Source: JAJPXI01 sp051867655
Lineage (GTDB): Bacteria; Bacillota; Clostridia; Oscillospirales; Oscillospiraceae
Assembly (NCBI GenBank): GCA_051867655.1
Contig: JBJDYV010000113.1
Location: 1 to 64,000, forward strand
Direction of reading: 5' to 3'
DNA length: 64,000 nt
The number at the start of each line of letters is the position of its first letter. Positions within the stretch are counted from its first letter, which is position 1. The position numbers were made by a program, and so were the translations under genes. The notes under the pieces are model-generated. The model saw only the letters and a program-made list of their open reading frames with translations. It did not search any database and was not told the DNA's origin. This document shows positions 15,635 through 25,320 of this stretch, piece after piece.

Positions 15635-16708
15635 ATGAAAGCCGTTGTTTTGACCGGACCGGCCAAGCTGGAGTGGCTGGACGTACCGGAGCCGGAGATC
15701 GGTCCGGAGGACATCCTCCTGCAGGTGAAGGCTGCGGGGATCTGCGGGGGGGATCTGCATTTTTATACTGGGGCCATCGGGGCGCCTCACGGGTACCCGC
15801 TGATCATTGGACACGAATTTGCCGGCGTAATCGCCGCAAAGGGGGAGCGGGTCGATCCTTATTGGAAGGTAGGCGATCGGGTGGTCTCGGAGAATACGGG
15901 ACACGCCTGCGGCCGCTGCCCCTCCTGCGCCCAGGGAGACTTTGTCAACTGCCCGGAGCGGGAAATTTTGGGCTGCTCCTATGACGGGGGATTTACCGAT
16001 TATGTAAAGGTTCCGGGTAAAGTGCTCAGACTGTACCCCAACACGCTGATGCGGCTGCCGGACAATATCCCGTTCCCGGAGGCGACCGTGCTGGAACCGG
16101 CGGCGAACGCCTACAAGGCGGTCATTCAGGAATCCGCGCTTCATGCGGGCGAGACCGTTGTGGTGTTCGGACCGGGACCGCTGGGCCTGATGTCGGTCCA
16201 GATGGCCAAGATCGCGGGAGCCGGGACCATCATTCTGGTGGGGACGAGCTCCAACCGGGGCGTGCGCCGGGAGATCGGGCTCAAGTACGGAGCCACCCAT
16301 TGGCTGGAGAGCGACAGCGGCGAGGACATCCCCGCACGGATTCGTGAGATCGCCGGGCCTGCCGGAGTGGCCGTGGTAATCGACGCGGTGGGGCACCCGT
16401 CGGTGCTGCCGTCCGCGCTCCAGTGTGTGCGCAACGAGGGGATCATCGTGCGCGTCGGATTAAATGATATGCCGGTGAATTGCAGCATCAATGCGCTGAC
16501 GGAGAAATCCGTGACCCTCCGGGGACATATGGGCTACAATTCGGAGTCCTGGCGTAATTGTATTTCTCTGGCGGAGAAAGGGATCCTGGACTTGTCCGAG
16601 ATCATTACGAGCAGGCTGCCCATGCACGAATACGAGACCGGGTTCCAAAACAGCATGAAGGGGCTGGACGCCAAGGTGATTCTGATCCCTGAGGGGGCGG
16701 ACCGGTGA
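15635..16708 (+). CDS. Zinc-binding medium-chain dehydrogenase 1
   Basis: A 357-residue MDR alcohol or polyol dehydrogenase. Catalytic zinc ligands are visible in GICGGD and IGHEFAG. The structural-zinc cysteines lie in HACGRCPSCAQGDFVNC, and the nucleotide fold motif is FGPGPLGL. It resembles sorbitol and threonine dehydrogenases and probably oxidises a secondary alcohol of a sugar or polyol with NAD. The ATG at 15635 follows AGGAGGGG; an in-frame ATG at 15620 overlaps the previous stop and has no ribosome site. Confidence 0.9.
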   Translation: MKAVVLTGPAKLEWLDVPEPEIGPEDILLQVKAAGICGGDLHFYTGAIGAPHGYPLIIGHEFAGVIAAKGERVDPYWKVGDRVVSENTGHACGRCPSCAQGDFVNCPEREILGCSYDGGFTDYVKVPGKVLRLYPNTLMRLPDNIPFPEATVLEPAANAYKAVIQESALHAGETVVVFGPGPLGLMSVQMAKIAGAGTIILVGTSSNRGVRREIGLKYGATHWLESDSGEDIPARIREIAGPAGVAVVIDAVGHPSVLPSALQCVRNEGIIVRVGLNDMPVNCSINALTEKSVTLRGHMGYNSESWRNCISLAEKGILDLSEIITSRLPMHEYETGFQNSMKGLDAKVILIPEGADR

Positions 16709-18099
16709 TCTGCGGAGCAAAACGGGGGGTGCTGGTGTTTGACTTCGGCACCTCAAAGGTCCGTGCGGTCCTGATCGATCTGGACGATGGAATGACTCTG
16801 GTGCGGGAGAGTATGGATTACCCCCCCATGTCCAGGGAAGGAGAACTGCCGGGGGAGAAGATCTGGGCGGCGGCCCAGACGGTGGCCGCCCGGGCAGTGG
16901 AACAGGCCGGGCGCGCGGGAAATGAGATCGCGGCAGTCTCCTTTTCCTGGTTCGGGGCCAACCTGCTTCCCATGGATGAGACGGGCGAGGCGCTCTATCC
17001 CATTCTGGTCAGCTATGATGCCCGGGCGGAGGCCCAGGGCAAAGAACTGGCGCGGACGGTACCGGCCGAAACGGCCGCCAAGGTGCTGCGGGGCGGACTC
17101 AACGCCCAGTCCATACCGGCCAAGATCTTGTGGTTCAAGCAGTACGAGCCCGATGTGTTTGCCCGGGCGAAAAGCTTCGGGAGTATCCAGCAATATATTC
17201 TGGGAAAGCTGGGCTTTCCCGCGGTCTGGGACCGGACCATGGCGGCGACCAGCCAGTATTACGACGTGAAGCAGGACTGCTGGATGCCCGATTTGGCTCG
17301 GGCCACCGGGTTGGAGCGCCTGGATGGCCGGGTGTGCGAGAGCACGGAAATCTTGGGCGAGATCGGGACATTCGGAAGCGTGACGCTGCCCCGGAAGGTC
17401 CCCCTGGTCATCGGCGGGCATGACTGTGTGATCGCCCAGCTGGGGCAGGGAGTTTCGCCCTACGGAAACGGCCTGCTGGCCGATATGGCGGGCACCTATG
17501 ATCTGATGGGCTTTTACCGCAGAGGATTTCTGAATGCGGAGGGCGCCGACTGTATCACGGCTCCCGGGCGGGAGAACTTTTCTGTCATGGCGGGCAACCC
17601 GTCCGGGGCTGTCCTGACCCGGTTTATGGGGCGCTTTTTCGGCCGGGCCGGAGACCCGGATCTGGGGGACCTGTTTGAAAGAGCGGTCTTTGACGGTACG
17701 CGCGGCCTGCGCCTGACCCGGGCGGCTCTCGAGGCGGGGCAGTGGCCGGGGGACGCGGCGCGGGAAGACCTTTTCGCGGCTTTGGTGGAGACCGTTACCC
17801 TGGAGCAGCGGACCTGCTTCCGAAACCTGGCCGCGGTCCACGGCGGGCCCTTTTCCGCGATGAGGATCGGCGGCGGGGGAGCGAGATCCGAGCAGTGGCT
17901 GCAGCTGAAGGCCGATCTGTTCGGCCTGCCAGTGGAGCGGTGCCGGAATCCTGAATCCTCCTGCGTGGGGGTGGCGATGCTCGCCGGGATCAAAATCGGA
18001 GCCTATGAGAACTGCTCCCAGGCGGCGGAGGCAATGTGTGTGATCGACAGAGTCTTTGAGCCGCGGGAAGAAATTTCCGCGCGCTATGCCGCATGGTGA
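16705..18099 (+). CDS. FGGY-family carbohydrate kinase
   Basis: A 464-residue two-domain sugar kinase. The N-terminal phosphate loop is DFGTSKVRAVLID, ADMAGTYD lies at the domain interface, and GGGARSEQWLQLKADLFGLP is the C-terminal adenosine-binding block. Family members phosphorylate pentuloses, tetruloses, xylulose, glycerol and similar. The GTG start at 16705 overlaps the preceding stop (GTGA), so translation is coupled. Together with the split transketolase downstream it suggests that a ketose is phosphorylated and then cleaved. Confidence 0.9.
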   Translation: MICGAKRGVLVFDFGTSKVRAVLIDLDDGMTLVRESMDYPPMSREGELPGEKIWAAAQTVAARAVEQAGRAGNEIAAVSFSWFGANLLPMDETGEALYPILVSYDARAEAQGKELARTVPAETAAKVLRGGLNAQSIPAKILWFKQYEPDVFARAKSFGSIQQYILGKLGFPAVWDRTMAATSQYYDVKQDCWMPDLARATGLERLDGRVCESTEILGEIGTFGSVTLPRKVPLVIGGHDCVIAQLGQGVSPYGNGLLADMAGTYDLMGFYRRGFLNAEGADCITAPGRENFSVMAGNPSGAVLTRFMGRFFGRAGDPDLGDLFERAVFDGTRGLRLTRAALEAGQWPGDAAREDLFAALVETVTLEQRTCFRNLAAVHGGPFSAMRIGGGGARSEQWLQLKADLFGLPVERCRNPESSCVGVAMLAGIKIGAYENCSQAAEAMCVIDRVFEPREEISARYAAW

Positions 18100-18133
18100 A
18101 AATCAATTCTAAACAGAACAGGAGGAAGTAAGC

Positions 18134-18955
18134 ATGAATGAACAGCGAAAGGCGGAACTGACTGCAATATCGAAGGAAATACGCCTCTGGACATTGGATA
18201 TGTTGGCAGACCTGGGCAAGGGCCATGTGGGCGGCAGCATGTCCATCGTGGATATCCTTGCCGTGCTTTATTATGATAAAATGAAGGTGGATCCCAAGGA
18301 CCCCCGTTGGGACGGGCGCGACCGGCTGATCCTGTCCAAGGGCCACGCGGGCCCGGCCCTGTATGCCACCCTGGCGCACAAGGGCTATTTTCCCCGGGAG
18401 ATGCTTTACACGCTCAACCGGCCGCACACCCGTCTGCCCAGCCACTGTGACATGAAGCTGACGCCGGGGATCGACCAGACCACCGGCTCCCTGGCCCAGG
18501 GGCTGTCCTGCTCCGTCGGCCGGGCGCTGGGCCTGAAGCTGGCCGGAAAACCCAACCGGGTATACTGCATTGTGGGCGACGGCGAGCTCCAGGAGGGCCA
18601 GTGCTGGGAGGCGTTTATGCTGGCGGGGAACCGCGGTCTGGACAACCTGACTGTGTTCTGCGACCGCAATCACGGCCAAGTGGATGGAACGGTGGAAGAG
18701 ATCGGTGATATCGAGCCCCTGGCCGACAAGCTGCGGGCGTTCAAGTTCAAAGTGTACGACATTGATGGACATGATGTGGAAGCGATTTCCGATGCGATCG
18801 ACGAGGCCAACGGCGACGGCGCGCCCAGCTTTATCATCTGCAACACCATCAAGGCCCGGGGCGTGCCCATGATGGAGCGGGACGTAGCCTCGCACAACAC
18901 TTCGTTTACCCGGGAGCAGTACGAGGCGTCGGCCGCGTACATTGCGTCCCTTTGA
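18134..18955 (+). CDS. Transketolase, N-terminal (ThDP-binding) subunit
   Basis: A 273-residue protein that makes up the first part of a split transketolase. His31 (GKGHVGGS), His71 (SKGHAGPAL) and the ThDP/Mg motif beginning GDGELQEGQ (residues 148-156) are present. It should pair with the following gene to move a two-carbon ketol unit between sugar phosphates. The ribosome site AGGAGGAAGTAAGC precedes ATG 18134. The split form is common in Clostridia catabolic operons and is often substrate-specialised. Confidence 0.93.
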   Translation: MNEQRKAELTAISKEIRLWTLDMLADLGKGHVGGSMSIVDILAVLYYDKMKVDPKDPRWDGRDRLILSKGHAGPALYATLAHKGYFPREMLYTLNRPHTRLPSHCDMKLTPGIDQTTGSLAQGLSCSVGRALGLKLAGKPNRVYCIVGDGELQEGQCWEAFMLAGNRGLDNLTVFCDRNHGQVDGTVEEIGDIEPLADKLRAFKFKVYDIDGHDVEAISDAIDEANGDGAPSFIICNTIKARGVPMMERDVASHNTSFTREQYEASAAYIASL

Positions 18956-18968
18956 GGAGGTGGAAAGC

Positions 18969-19904
18969 ATGCTGGATCTGAAATCTATGACGGAAACATA
19001 CAACGACCTGCTGATAGAGTATGCGCAGAAGGACCCCAGAGTTGTGGTGGTGGAGAACGACCTGAGCCACGCCAACGGCACGCATATTTTCGGAGAGCGT
19101 TTTCCGGAGCGCTATTTCAACGTCGGCGTGGCGGAGGCCAACTCCATCTGCGTCAGCGCCGGATTGGCGGCGGAAGGATATGTGCCCTTTGTGGCGTCGC
19201 TGGTCACGTTTATTACCCGGCGCTGTTATGACCAGATCGTTCTGTCGGTGGCGTACAGCGGCCTGAATGTCAAGGTGGTGGGGACCCGGCCCGGCGTCGT
19301 GTGCGAGCAGAACGGAGGAACTCACTTCGGCATCGAAGACGTGGGCATTATGCGCAATATTCCGACGTTCACGATCGTGGACGCCACCGATGCCACAGCC
19401 ATGAGAAAGCTCTTTCCCCAGGTGCTGGATCTGCCCACGCCGGTCTATTTCCGCTTCTGCGCGGGGAAAAATCCCAAAATCTACAACGACGAGGACGAGA
19501 TCGTGCTCGGCAAGGCAAATCTGATCCGGGAGGGCCGGGACGTTACGGTGATCGCCAACGACGTGATGGTGGACTACGCATTGCAGGCGGCGGATCTGCT
19601 GGAGCCGGAGGGGATCAGCGTGGAAGTGGTGGACATGCACACCATCAAGCCCATCGACGAAGAAGCGATCCTCCGGGCTGCGGCCAAGGGCCCGATCCTG
19701 GCGGCGGAGAACCACTCCATTATCAACGGCCTGGGCAGCGCCGTATCCGAGGTGCTGGCCGAGCACGTCTGCGCGGTCCCCTTCAAACGCTTCGGCATCC
19801 GGGACCGCTTCGGCGTCGTGGGCTGGCAGCGGGATATCTCCGAGGCGCTGGAAGTGACTCCGGAGGATATGGCGCAGGCCCTGAGAGAGCTGGTCGGCCG
19901 GTAA
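18969..19904 (+). CDS. Transketolase, C-terminal subunit
   Basis: A 311-residue pyrimidine-binding and C-terminal domain protein. The catalytic Glu is Glu56 in NVGVAEAN, and the FVASLVTFITRRCYDQI and GGTHFGIEDVGIMR blocks are typical of transketolase/DXPS C-terminal parts. It completes the enzyme begun by the previous gene, 13 bp upstream. I chose the ATG at 18969 because AGGAGGTGG precedes it; an upstream ATG at 18942 lies inside the preceding gene. Confidence 0.93.
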   Translation: MLDLKSMTETYNDLLIEYAQKDPRVVVVENDLSHANGTHIFGERFPERYFNVGVAEANSICVSAGLAAEGYVPFVASLVTFITRRCYDQIVLSVAYSGLNVKVVGTRPGVVCEQNGGTHFGIEDVGIMRNIPTFTIVDATDATAMRKLFPQVLDLPTPVYFRFCAGKNPKIYNDEDEIVLGKANLIREGRDVTVIANDVMVDYALQAADLLEPEGISVEVVDMHTIKPIDEEAILRAAAKGPILAAENHSIINGLGSAVSEVLAEHVCAVPFKRFGIRDRFGVVGWQRDISEALEVTPEDMAQALRELVGR

Positions 19905-19919
19905 AAGGGGGGACACGGG

Positions 19920-20711
19920 TTGAAGTTTTCCATTGCCATCAACATGACTTTGACGAACTATCCCATTGAGGACAGGATCAAGATCGCCGCTGAGTGCGGA
20001 TACGACGGCGTGGACGTATACATGGACCACGATAGTTATGATCCGGAAAAGCTGCGGAAGACGGCGGAGGAATGCGGGATCCCCATCGTATCCTCGGGAG
20101 TCAACAACTGCTTTTGCAATACCTTTGACAAAAGCTGGTCGGAGCTGAAGCCGGTGTGGCAGGAGGCGTTCACCTTTGCCAAGGCCTGCGGTTCCTCGGC
20201 CATCGCGGGGCTGGGCGGCTTCAAGACGGGGGACTTTTATGACCCGAAGTGTCTGATCATCGAAAATGTCAGACGCCTGTCGGAACTGGCCCGGGAATAC
20301 GGGATCACGGTCATGGTGGAGCCGATCAACAACGTGCTGGAGCACCGGACGGCCTATCTGCACACGTCGGCGATGGGACTGGAGATCGTGAAGACGGTGG
20401 ACTCCCCCTACGTGAAGCTGCTCTACGACTTCATCCACATGGAGTCCTCCGAGGGAAACGTGCTGCTCAACAGTACGCAGAACACGGATCTGATCCAGAT
20501 GTTCCACGTCGTGGGCATTCCCCGGCACGATGAGCCCTTCCACTCTCCGCTGGACTATCCGTACCTGCTTCAGAAAATCGAGGAGGCCGGGTATGACGGC
20601 TTTGTGTGTGCGGAGTACGCCGCCAGCTACGACCCGGTGCGCTCTGCCCGGGATGTTCTGGCCTACCTGCGCTCCTACCGGGAGCGAAACGGAAAATATG
20701 AAACGAGGTAA
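19920..20711 (+). CDS. TIM-barrel sugar (phosphate) isomerase/epimerase
   Basis: A 263-residue AP-endonuclease-2/xylose-isomerase-like TIM barrel, in the group that includes hydroxypyruvate isomerase, tagatose epimerases and L-xylulose-5-phosphate epimerases. Metal ligands are suggested by Glu in MVEPINN, Asp in LLYDFIHM, His in FHVVGIPRHDEP and Glu in VCAEYAA. The start is TTG 19920 with a GGGGGG ribosome site. Its place after kinase and transketolase suggests that it makes the ketose or ketose phosphate used by them. The exact substrate is not readable. Confidence 0.85.
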   Translation: MKFSIAINMTLTNYPIEDRIKIAAECGYDGVDVYMDHDSYDPEKLRKTAEECGIPIVSSGVNNCFCNTFDKSWSELKPVWQEAFTFAKACGSSAIAGLGGFKTGDFYDPKCLIIENVRRLSELAREYGITVMVEPINNVLEHRTAYLHTSAMGLEIVKTVDSPYVKLLYDFIHMESSEGNVLLNSTQNTDLIQMFHVVGIPRHDEPFHSPLDYPYLLQKIEEAGYDGFVCAEYAASYDPVRSARDVLAYLRSYRERNGKYETR

Positions 20712-20716
20712 TGAAA

Positions 20717-21799
20717 ATGTCTGACAGGATGAAAGCCCTCTATACCGTCTCTCTGGGCGAGCCCGAGACCCATACGCTGGGCCGGGTGGAGCTGCGGGAG
20801 ATCCCAATCCCGGAGCCCGGTGAAAATGAAGTGCGCATCAAAGTGGCCTACGCCACCATCTGCGGCTCCGACGCCCGTTTCCTCAAAGGGGGGCTGGGCT
20901 CGGACGACGCCTTTATCCGCTCCGGTCTGCCCCGCCGCATGGGACATGAGATCTCCGGCGTGATCGACAAGGTCGGCCCGGGCGCCGAGAGCTTCGGCTG
21001 GAAGCGCGGGGACCGAGTCACCGGGAACTTTATGCACTTCTGCAACGCCTGCCACTACTGCCGCAGTGGGAACGAGGCCTTCTGCACCCACGCCGTGATG
21101 CACATGGACGCCATGAGCGAGTATGTGGTCTGGAACGTATCCCAGCTTTACAGGCTGCCTGACGCGGTAAGCCTGATGGACGGCGTGCTCACGGAGCCGC
21201 TGTCGGTCTCGCTCCACGCGGTGGAGATGGCCCAGGTGAAGTTCGGCTCCCGCGTGGCCGTTTTTGGCGGCGGCGGCATCGGCATGCTGGCGATCGCTCT
21301 GGCCAACCACAAGGGAGCCTCCCACATCACCCTGTTCGAGCCGGTGGAGGCCAAGCGGGAGCTGGGTCTCCAGTTTGGGGCGGACGCCGCCCTCGACCCC
21401 ACCGCCCCGGGCGCGGTGGAGGAGGCAATGAAGTACACCGACGGGCTGGGGTACGACGCGATCCTGGAGTGCTCGGGCGCGGCTTCCGCCGCCAAAATGG
21501 CGCTGAATATCCTGGGGATCGACAGCCACGCGGTGTTTTTCGCCATGTACCCGGAGAAGTTCGAGCTGGGTGTGAATCTGTTTGAGACCATGTACCGCCG
21601 TCAGGCCCATCTGCACGGCATGTTCAACTCCTCCGACCTGTTCTACAAGGCGGTGCGTATGCTGCCGCTGATCAACGTGCGCCCCTTGATTCAGAAGGTG
21701 TACGCCATGGAGGAGTATGAGAAGGCCTTTGAGGACCAGCTCAGTGGGCGGTTTGCCAAAATCGCCTTCCGCATCCACCCGGAGGGACTGGAAGAATGA
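20717..21799 (+). CDS. Zinc-binding medium-chain dehydrogenase 2
   Basis: A 360-residue MDR polyol or alcohol dehydrogenase with TICGSDAR and MGHEISG for the catalytic zinc, a four-cysteine block CNACHYCRSGNEAFC for the structural zinc and FGGGGIGMLA for NAD binding. I take ATG 20717 over ATG 20711 because the GAGG site is 8 nt before it. Its end overlaps the start of the next MDR gene by 4 nt (ATGA), indicating coupled translation. Confidence 0.9.
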   Translation: MSDRMKALYTVSLGEPETHTLGRVELREIPIPEPGENEVRIKVAYATICGSDARFLKGGLGSDDAFIRSGLPRRMGHEISGVIDKVGPGAESFGWKRGDRVTGNFMHFCNACHYCRSGNEAFCTHAVMHMDAMSEYVVWNVSQLYRLPDAVSLMDGVLTEPLSVSLHAVEMAQVKFGSRVAVFGGGGIGMLAIALANHKGASHITLFEPVEAKRELGLQFGADAALDPTAPGAVEEAMKYTDGLGYDAILECSGAASAAKMALNILGIDSHAVFFAMYPEKFELGVNLFETMYRRQAHLHGMFNSSDLFYKAVRMLPLINVRPLIQKVYAMEEYEKAFEDQLSGRFAKIAFRIHPEGLEE

Positions 21800-22833
21800 G
21801 CAGGACGATGAAGGCCGTGGTATACGACGCGCCCGGACGGGAGCACGCTTCCCTGCGTCAGGTGCCCTACCCGGTGTGTGCCGCGGATGAGGCCATTGTG
21901 AAGGTGGCAGTTTCCGGCATTTGCAAGGGGGCGGACGGCGACCATGACACCACCGGAACCCCGCAGTCGTCCTATCCGGTGACGCCGGGCCATGAGTTCG
22001 GCGGCGTGATCGCCGAGCTGGGCAGTGCCGTAACGGGCTGGAAGGTGGGGGAGCGGGTGACCGCCGACCCGGCCAACTTCTGCGGCCAGTGCGACTCCTG
22101 CCGGGAGGGAAAAAACGCGTACTGTACCGACGCTCATTATATGGGGCACAACTTAAACGGGAGCTTTGCGGAATATGTGCGGGTAAAGGCCGCCAAGCTC
22201 TATCGGGTGCCGGAAAATCTGAGCTTCGATGAGATCAGCTTTGCCGAGCCCGTTTCCTGTTGCGTCCACTGCATCCGCCGGCTGGACGTGAAATATGGGG
22301 AGACGGTGGCGGTGCTGGGCTCCGGGTGCAGCGGCATCATTCTGGCCCAACTGCTCCGGCACGCGGGAGCGGGCAGGGTGATCGCCATTGCCGGGACCCA
22401 GGAAAAGCTGGACATTCTGGCCCGCTATGGGGTCGAGACCATCCGGATGGACCGAAATGACTACTCCTTCCACGAGTCGGCCCTGCGCAGCCTCTGCCCC
22501 CGGGGCGTGGACGCGGTGGTAGAGGCCACCGGCAGCCCGGCCATGGTGAGCAGCGGCTTCCGTATGCTCAAGCCCGGCGGGCGGCTGATCCAGTATGCTC
22601 TGCTGCGTGAACCCCTGACTCTGGACATGATGCCCATCTGGGGCGGAGAGAAGTCCTATTTGACCTCCTGCTGTGAGGCCAACGACTTCCCCATGGCGAT
22701 CCAGGCCCTGGCGCAGGGATGGGTGGACGTGAAGCCGCTGATCACCTCGCGCTATCCGCTGGACCGCTATTTTGAGGGACTGGACGAGGCCCTTCACAAT
22801 CATCGAAATCTGAAAACCCTGATCGTACCCTAA
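21796..22833 (+). CDS. Zinc-binding medium-chain dehydrogenase 3
   Basis: A 345-residue MDR protein, third in this operon. Motifs are SGICKGAD, PGHEFGG, the structural-zinc cysteines CGQCDSCREGKNAYC and the Rossmann block LGSGCSGIILAQL. The first zinc-site segment carries CKGAD instead of the common CGSD. It probably acts on a polyol or sugar alcohol; the presence of three related dehydrogenases suggests successive oxidations or several stereoisomers. Confidence 0.9.
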   Translation: MSRTMKAVVYDAPGREHASLRQVPYPVCAADEAIVKVAVSGICKGADGDHDTTGTPQSSYPVTPGHEFGGVIAELGSAVTGWKVGERVTADPANFCGQCDSCREGKNAYCTDAHYMGHNLNGSFAEYVRVKAAKLYRVPENLSFDEISFAEPVSCCVHCIRRLDVKYGETVAVLGSGCSGIILAQLLRHAGAGRVIAIAGTQEKLDILARYGVETIRMDRNDYSFHESALRSLCPRGVDAVVEATGSPAMVSSGFRMLKPGGRLIQYALLREPLTLDMMPIWGGEKSYLTSCCEANDFPMAIQALAQGWVDVKPLITSRYPLDRYFEGLDEALHNHRNLKTLIVP

Positions 22834-22856
22834 GAAGAAATGGGAGGAATACTCAT

Positions 22857-23723
22857 ATGGCGCTTGTGACATTGAAACAAATTTTGTCGGAATCGGTCCA
22901 GCGGCGCTATGCCGTCGGTGCGTTTGACATGATGGGCCCGCTGCCCCTGTATGCCGAAGCGATCCTGGAAGCGGCGGAGAAGCGGAATGTGCCGGTGATT
23001 CTGATGACGCTGGAGTGGGAACTGGAGAATGAAAGCTACTTTACTTATCTGATCGACCGGTGCATCAGAAGTCCCATCCCCGTGGCCCTCCATTTGGACC
23101 ACGGCAGCAGCTTCTCCTCGGTCATGAAGGCCATCCACCTGGGGTTCACCTCGGTCATGCTGGACGCCTCCGCCAAACCCCTGGCGGAGAATATCGAGAT
23201 GACCCGGAAGGTGGTGGAGGCGGCCCACGCCTGCGGCGTCTCTGTGGAGGCGGAAATCGGACATGTGGGCGGCCTGGAAGGCGGAGATAATCTGTCGGGC
23301 AATGTGGCCGATGAAAGCGGATTTACCACGCCGGAGATGGCGGAATATTTTTGCCGCGAGGCCGGGCCGGACGCGCTGGCGGTGGCCTTTGGTACGGTCC
23401 ACGGCGTCTATAAGGGAACGCCCCACCTGGATCTGGACCGCCTTTCGGCGATCCGCCGCGCGGTGGATGTTCCGCTGGTGATGCACGGGGGCTCCGGCCT
23501 GACGGCGGACATGTTCCGTGACGCGGTGCGCTGCGGGATCAATAAGGTCAACTTTTTCACGGGTATGACACTGGCCGCTTCGGCCAGCGCCCGGGCATTG
23601 CTGGAGGAAAAGGACGGAAAGGTGGGCTTTGAGGCCGTCTGCCGGACAGCCCAGGACACGATGCGCAGCGTGGTGGAGGAGCACATCGGGATCTTCGGGA
23701 CGCAGCCGCTTACGGTGGGCTGA
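22857..23723 (+). CDS. Class II (zinc) fructose-bisphosphate-type aldolase
   Basis: A 288-residue class II aldolase of the GatY/KbaY/FbaA family. HLDHGSS holds catalytic Asp81 and zinc ligand His82; GTVHGVYKG and MHGGSG carry the other zinc His and phosphate-binding residues, and INKVNFFT follows. It should split a ketose 1-phosphate into dihydroxyacetone phosphate and an aldehyde. The aldehyde could be the substrate of the aldehyde dehydrogenase encoded next. ATG 22857 follows GGGAGGAATACTCAT. Confidence 0.92.
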   Translation: MALVTLKQILSESVQRRYAVGAFDMMGPLPLYAEAILEAAEKRNVPVILMTLEWELENESYFTYLIDRCIRSPIPVALHLDHGSSFSSVMKAIHLGFTSVMLDASAKPLAENIEMTRKVVEAAHACGVSVEAEIGHVGGLEGGDNLSGNVADESGFTTPEMAEYFCREAGPDALAVAFGTVHGVYKGTPHLDLDRLSAIRRAVDVPLVMHGGSGLTADMFRDAVRCGINKVNFFTGMTLAASASARALLEEKDGKVGFEAVCRTAQDTMRSVVEEHIGIFGTQPLTVG

Positions 23724-23786
23724 CACGAAGAGACGGTGAGAGCGCCGTTAATTCAGCTTGTATTTCGCAAGAAAGAGGTGTAAAGA

Positions 23787-25250
23787 ATGGATTATCCAAA
23801 GAAGTACGGCTCTATTATCAATGGGGCGTATGTATACGGCCCGGAGGCCAACGACGTGCCGGATGTAAACCCGGCTAACGGGGAGGTGCTGACTACCATC
23901 TCCGGCGCGGACGAGGTCATTGTGGACCGGGCTGTGGCCGCGGCCCGGGAGGCCTTTCCAGTTTGGAGCGGCATGAAGCGCGCCCAGCGTGCGGATACCC
24001 TGCGGGCGATGGCCGCCCGGATCGAGGAGCATCGGGACCGGCTGGCCGAGCTGGAGAGCCGGGACACGGGCAAGACCTTCGGGGAGTGCCACACGCAGTT
24101 GGGGTTCTGCGTGGACATGTACCGCTACTTTGCCGCCGCCATCGAGTCCCAGGAGGGGGCGCTGGTCAGCCATGACAGCGGAAGCTTTTCCTGTGTGGTG
24201 CGGGAACCCCTGGGCGTGGCGGGCCTGATCCTGGCGTGGAACGCGCCCTCCATGCTGATGTCCTGGAAGCTGGCGCCCGCTCTTGCGGCGGGGAATACCG
24301 TGGTCATCAAGCCGGCGACGGGGGCCGCGGTGCCCGTCCTGGAGGCGGTCATGCTCTGGAAGGACCTACTGCCGGCGGGAACCATCAATGTGGTGGTGGG
24401 CGGCGGAAGCACAGTGGGAAATATGCTGGTGGGCCACCCGGGGATCAACAAGATATCCTTTACGGGGTCCTACGAAGTGGGCCGTGGGATCGGCTCCACC
24501 ACGGGAGGAAATATCGTCCCCTGTACCCTGGAACTGGGCGGAAAGTCGGCCAGTGTGATCTTTGAGGATGCCAATCTGGAGCGCGCTCTGCAGATGTCCA
24601 TTCTGGGCATGCTGTCCAGCAGCGGGGAGGTATGCGTGGCAAATTCCCGCATCCTGGTGCAGGACACAGTGTACGACAAATTCCTGGCCATGCTGAAGGA
24701 AAAGTACGAGGGGATCAAGGTGGGCGATCCCATGGATCCCAGTGTGCAGATGGGCCCGGTGGTGGACGCCAGGCAGATGGAAAAGGTGCTGGAGTACATC
24801 GAGTGCGGAAAGGCGGAGGGGGCGAAGCTGGTATGCGGCGGATGCCGCCTGACGGGACCGGAATACGACAAGGGATTCTATATCGCACCCACCATCTTTG
24901 AAGCGGAGAACCACATGCGCATCGCCCGGGAGGAGATATTCGGACCGGTACAGTGCGTGATGAAATTTCATACAGAGGAAGAGGCACTGGCCATGGCCAA
25001 CGACTCGGAATACGGCCTTGGGGCGGCGGTGTGGACAAAGGATATTTACCGCGCCATCCGGTTCGGCCGCGGGCTGAAGGCGGGGACGGTGTGGGTCAAC
25101 GACTACCTGGACTCGTCGGCGGGCAACCCCTTCGGCGGATACAAAAAATCGGGTCTGGGGAGAGAGATCAACAAAATGGCGCTGGACTATTACTCTCAGG
25201 TCAAGAACATCTGTGTTTCCGATTCCGACTTCGTGCCGCCGATTTTTTGA
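23787..25250 (+). CDS. NAD(P)-dependent aldehyde dehydrogenase
   Basis: A 487-residue ALDH superfamily enzyme that oxidises an aldehyde to the acid. Catalytic residues are clear: Asn152 (WNAPS), Lys175 (IKPATG), Glu249 (LELGGKS) and Cys283 (GEVCVANS). It closes the ten-gene operon. Likely substrates are a glycol-, lact- or sugar-derived aldehyde from the aldolase step. The betaine-aldehyde type is an alternative, but no choline genes are nearby. Confidence 0.93.
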   Translation: MDYPKKYGSIINGAYVYGPEANDVPDVNPANGEVLTTISGADEVIVDRAVAAAREAFPVWSGMKRAQRADTLRAMAARIEEHRDRLAELESRDTGKTFGECHTQLGFCVDMYRYFAAAIESQEGALVSHDSGSFSCVVREPLGVAGLILAWNAPSMLMSWKLAPALAAGNTVVIKPATGAAVPVLEAVMLWKDLLPAGTINVVVGGGSTVGNMLVGHPGINKISFTGSYEVGRGIGSTTGGNIVPCTLELGGKSASVIFEDANLERALQMSILGMLSSSGEVCVANSRILVQDTVYDKFLAMLKEKYEGIKVGDPMDPSVQMGPVVDARQMEKVLEYIECGKAEGAKLVCGGCRLTGPEYDKGFYIAPTIFEAENHMRIAREEIFGPVQCVMKFHTEEEALAMANDSEYGLGAAVWTKDIYRAIRFGRGLKAGTVWVNDYLDSSAGNPFGGYKKSGLGREINKMALDYYSQVKNICVSDSDFVPPIF

Positions 25251-25260
25251 GCGTAAACGA

Positions 25261-25298
25261 AGAGCAGCCTCCTCCGTTTCCTAGGAGGAGACTGCTCT
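25261..25298. terminator. Terminator between aldehyde dehydrogenase and TetR genes
   Basis: Stem AGAGCAG..CTCCTCC / GGAGGAG..CTGCTCT with a short loop, placed between convergent genes. It has only short T-runs on either side. Confidence 0.7.
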
Positions 25299-25320
25299 CG
25301 GCATATCGGCAAAACATTTT

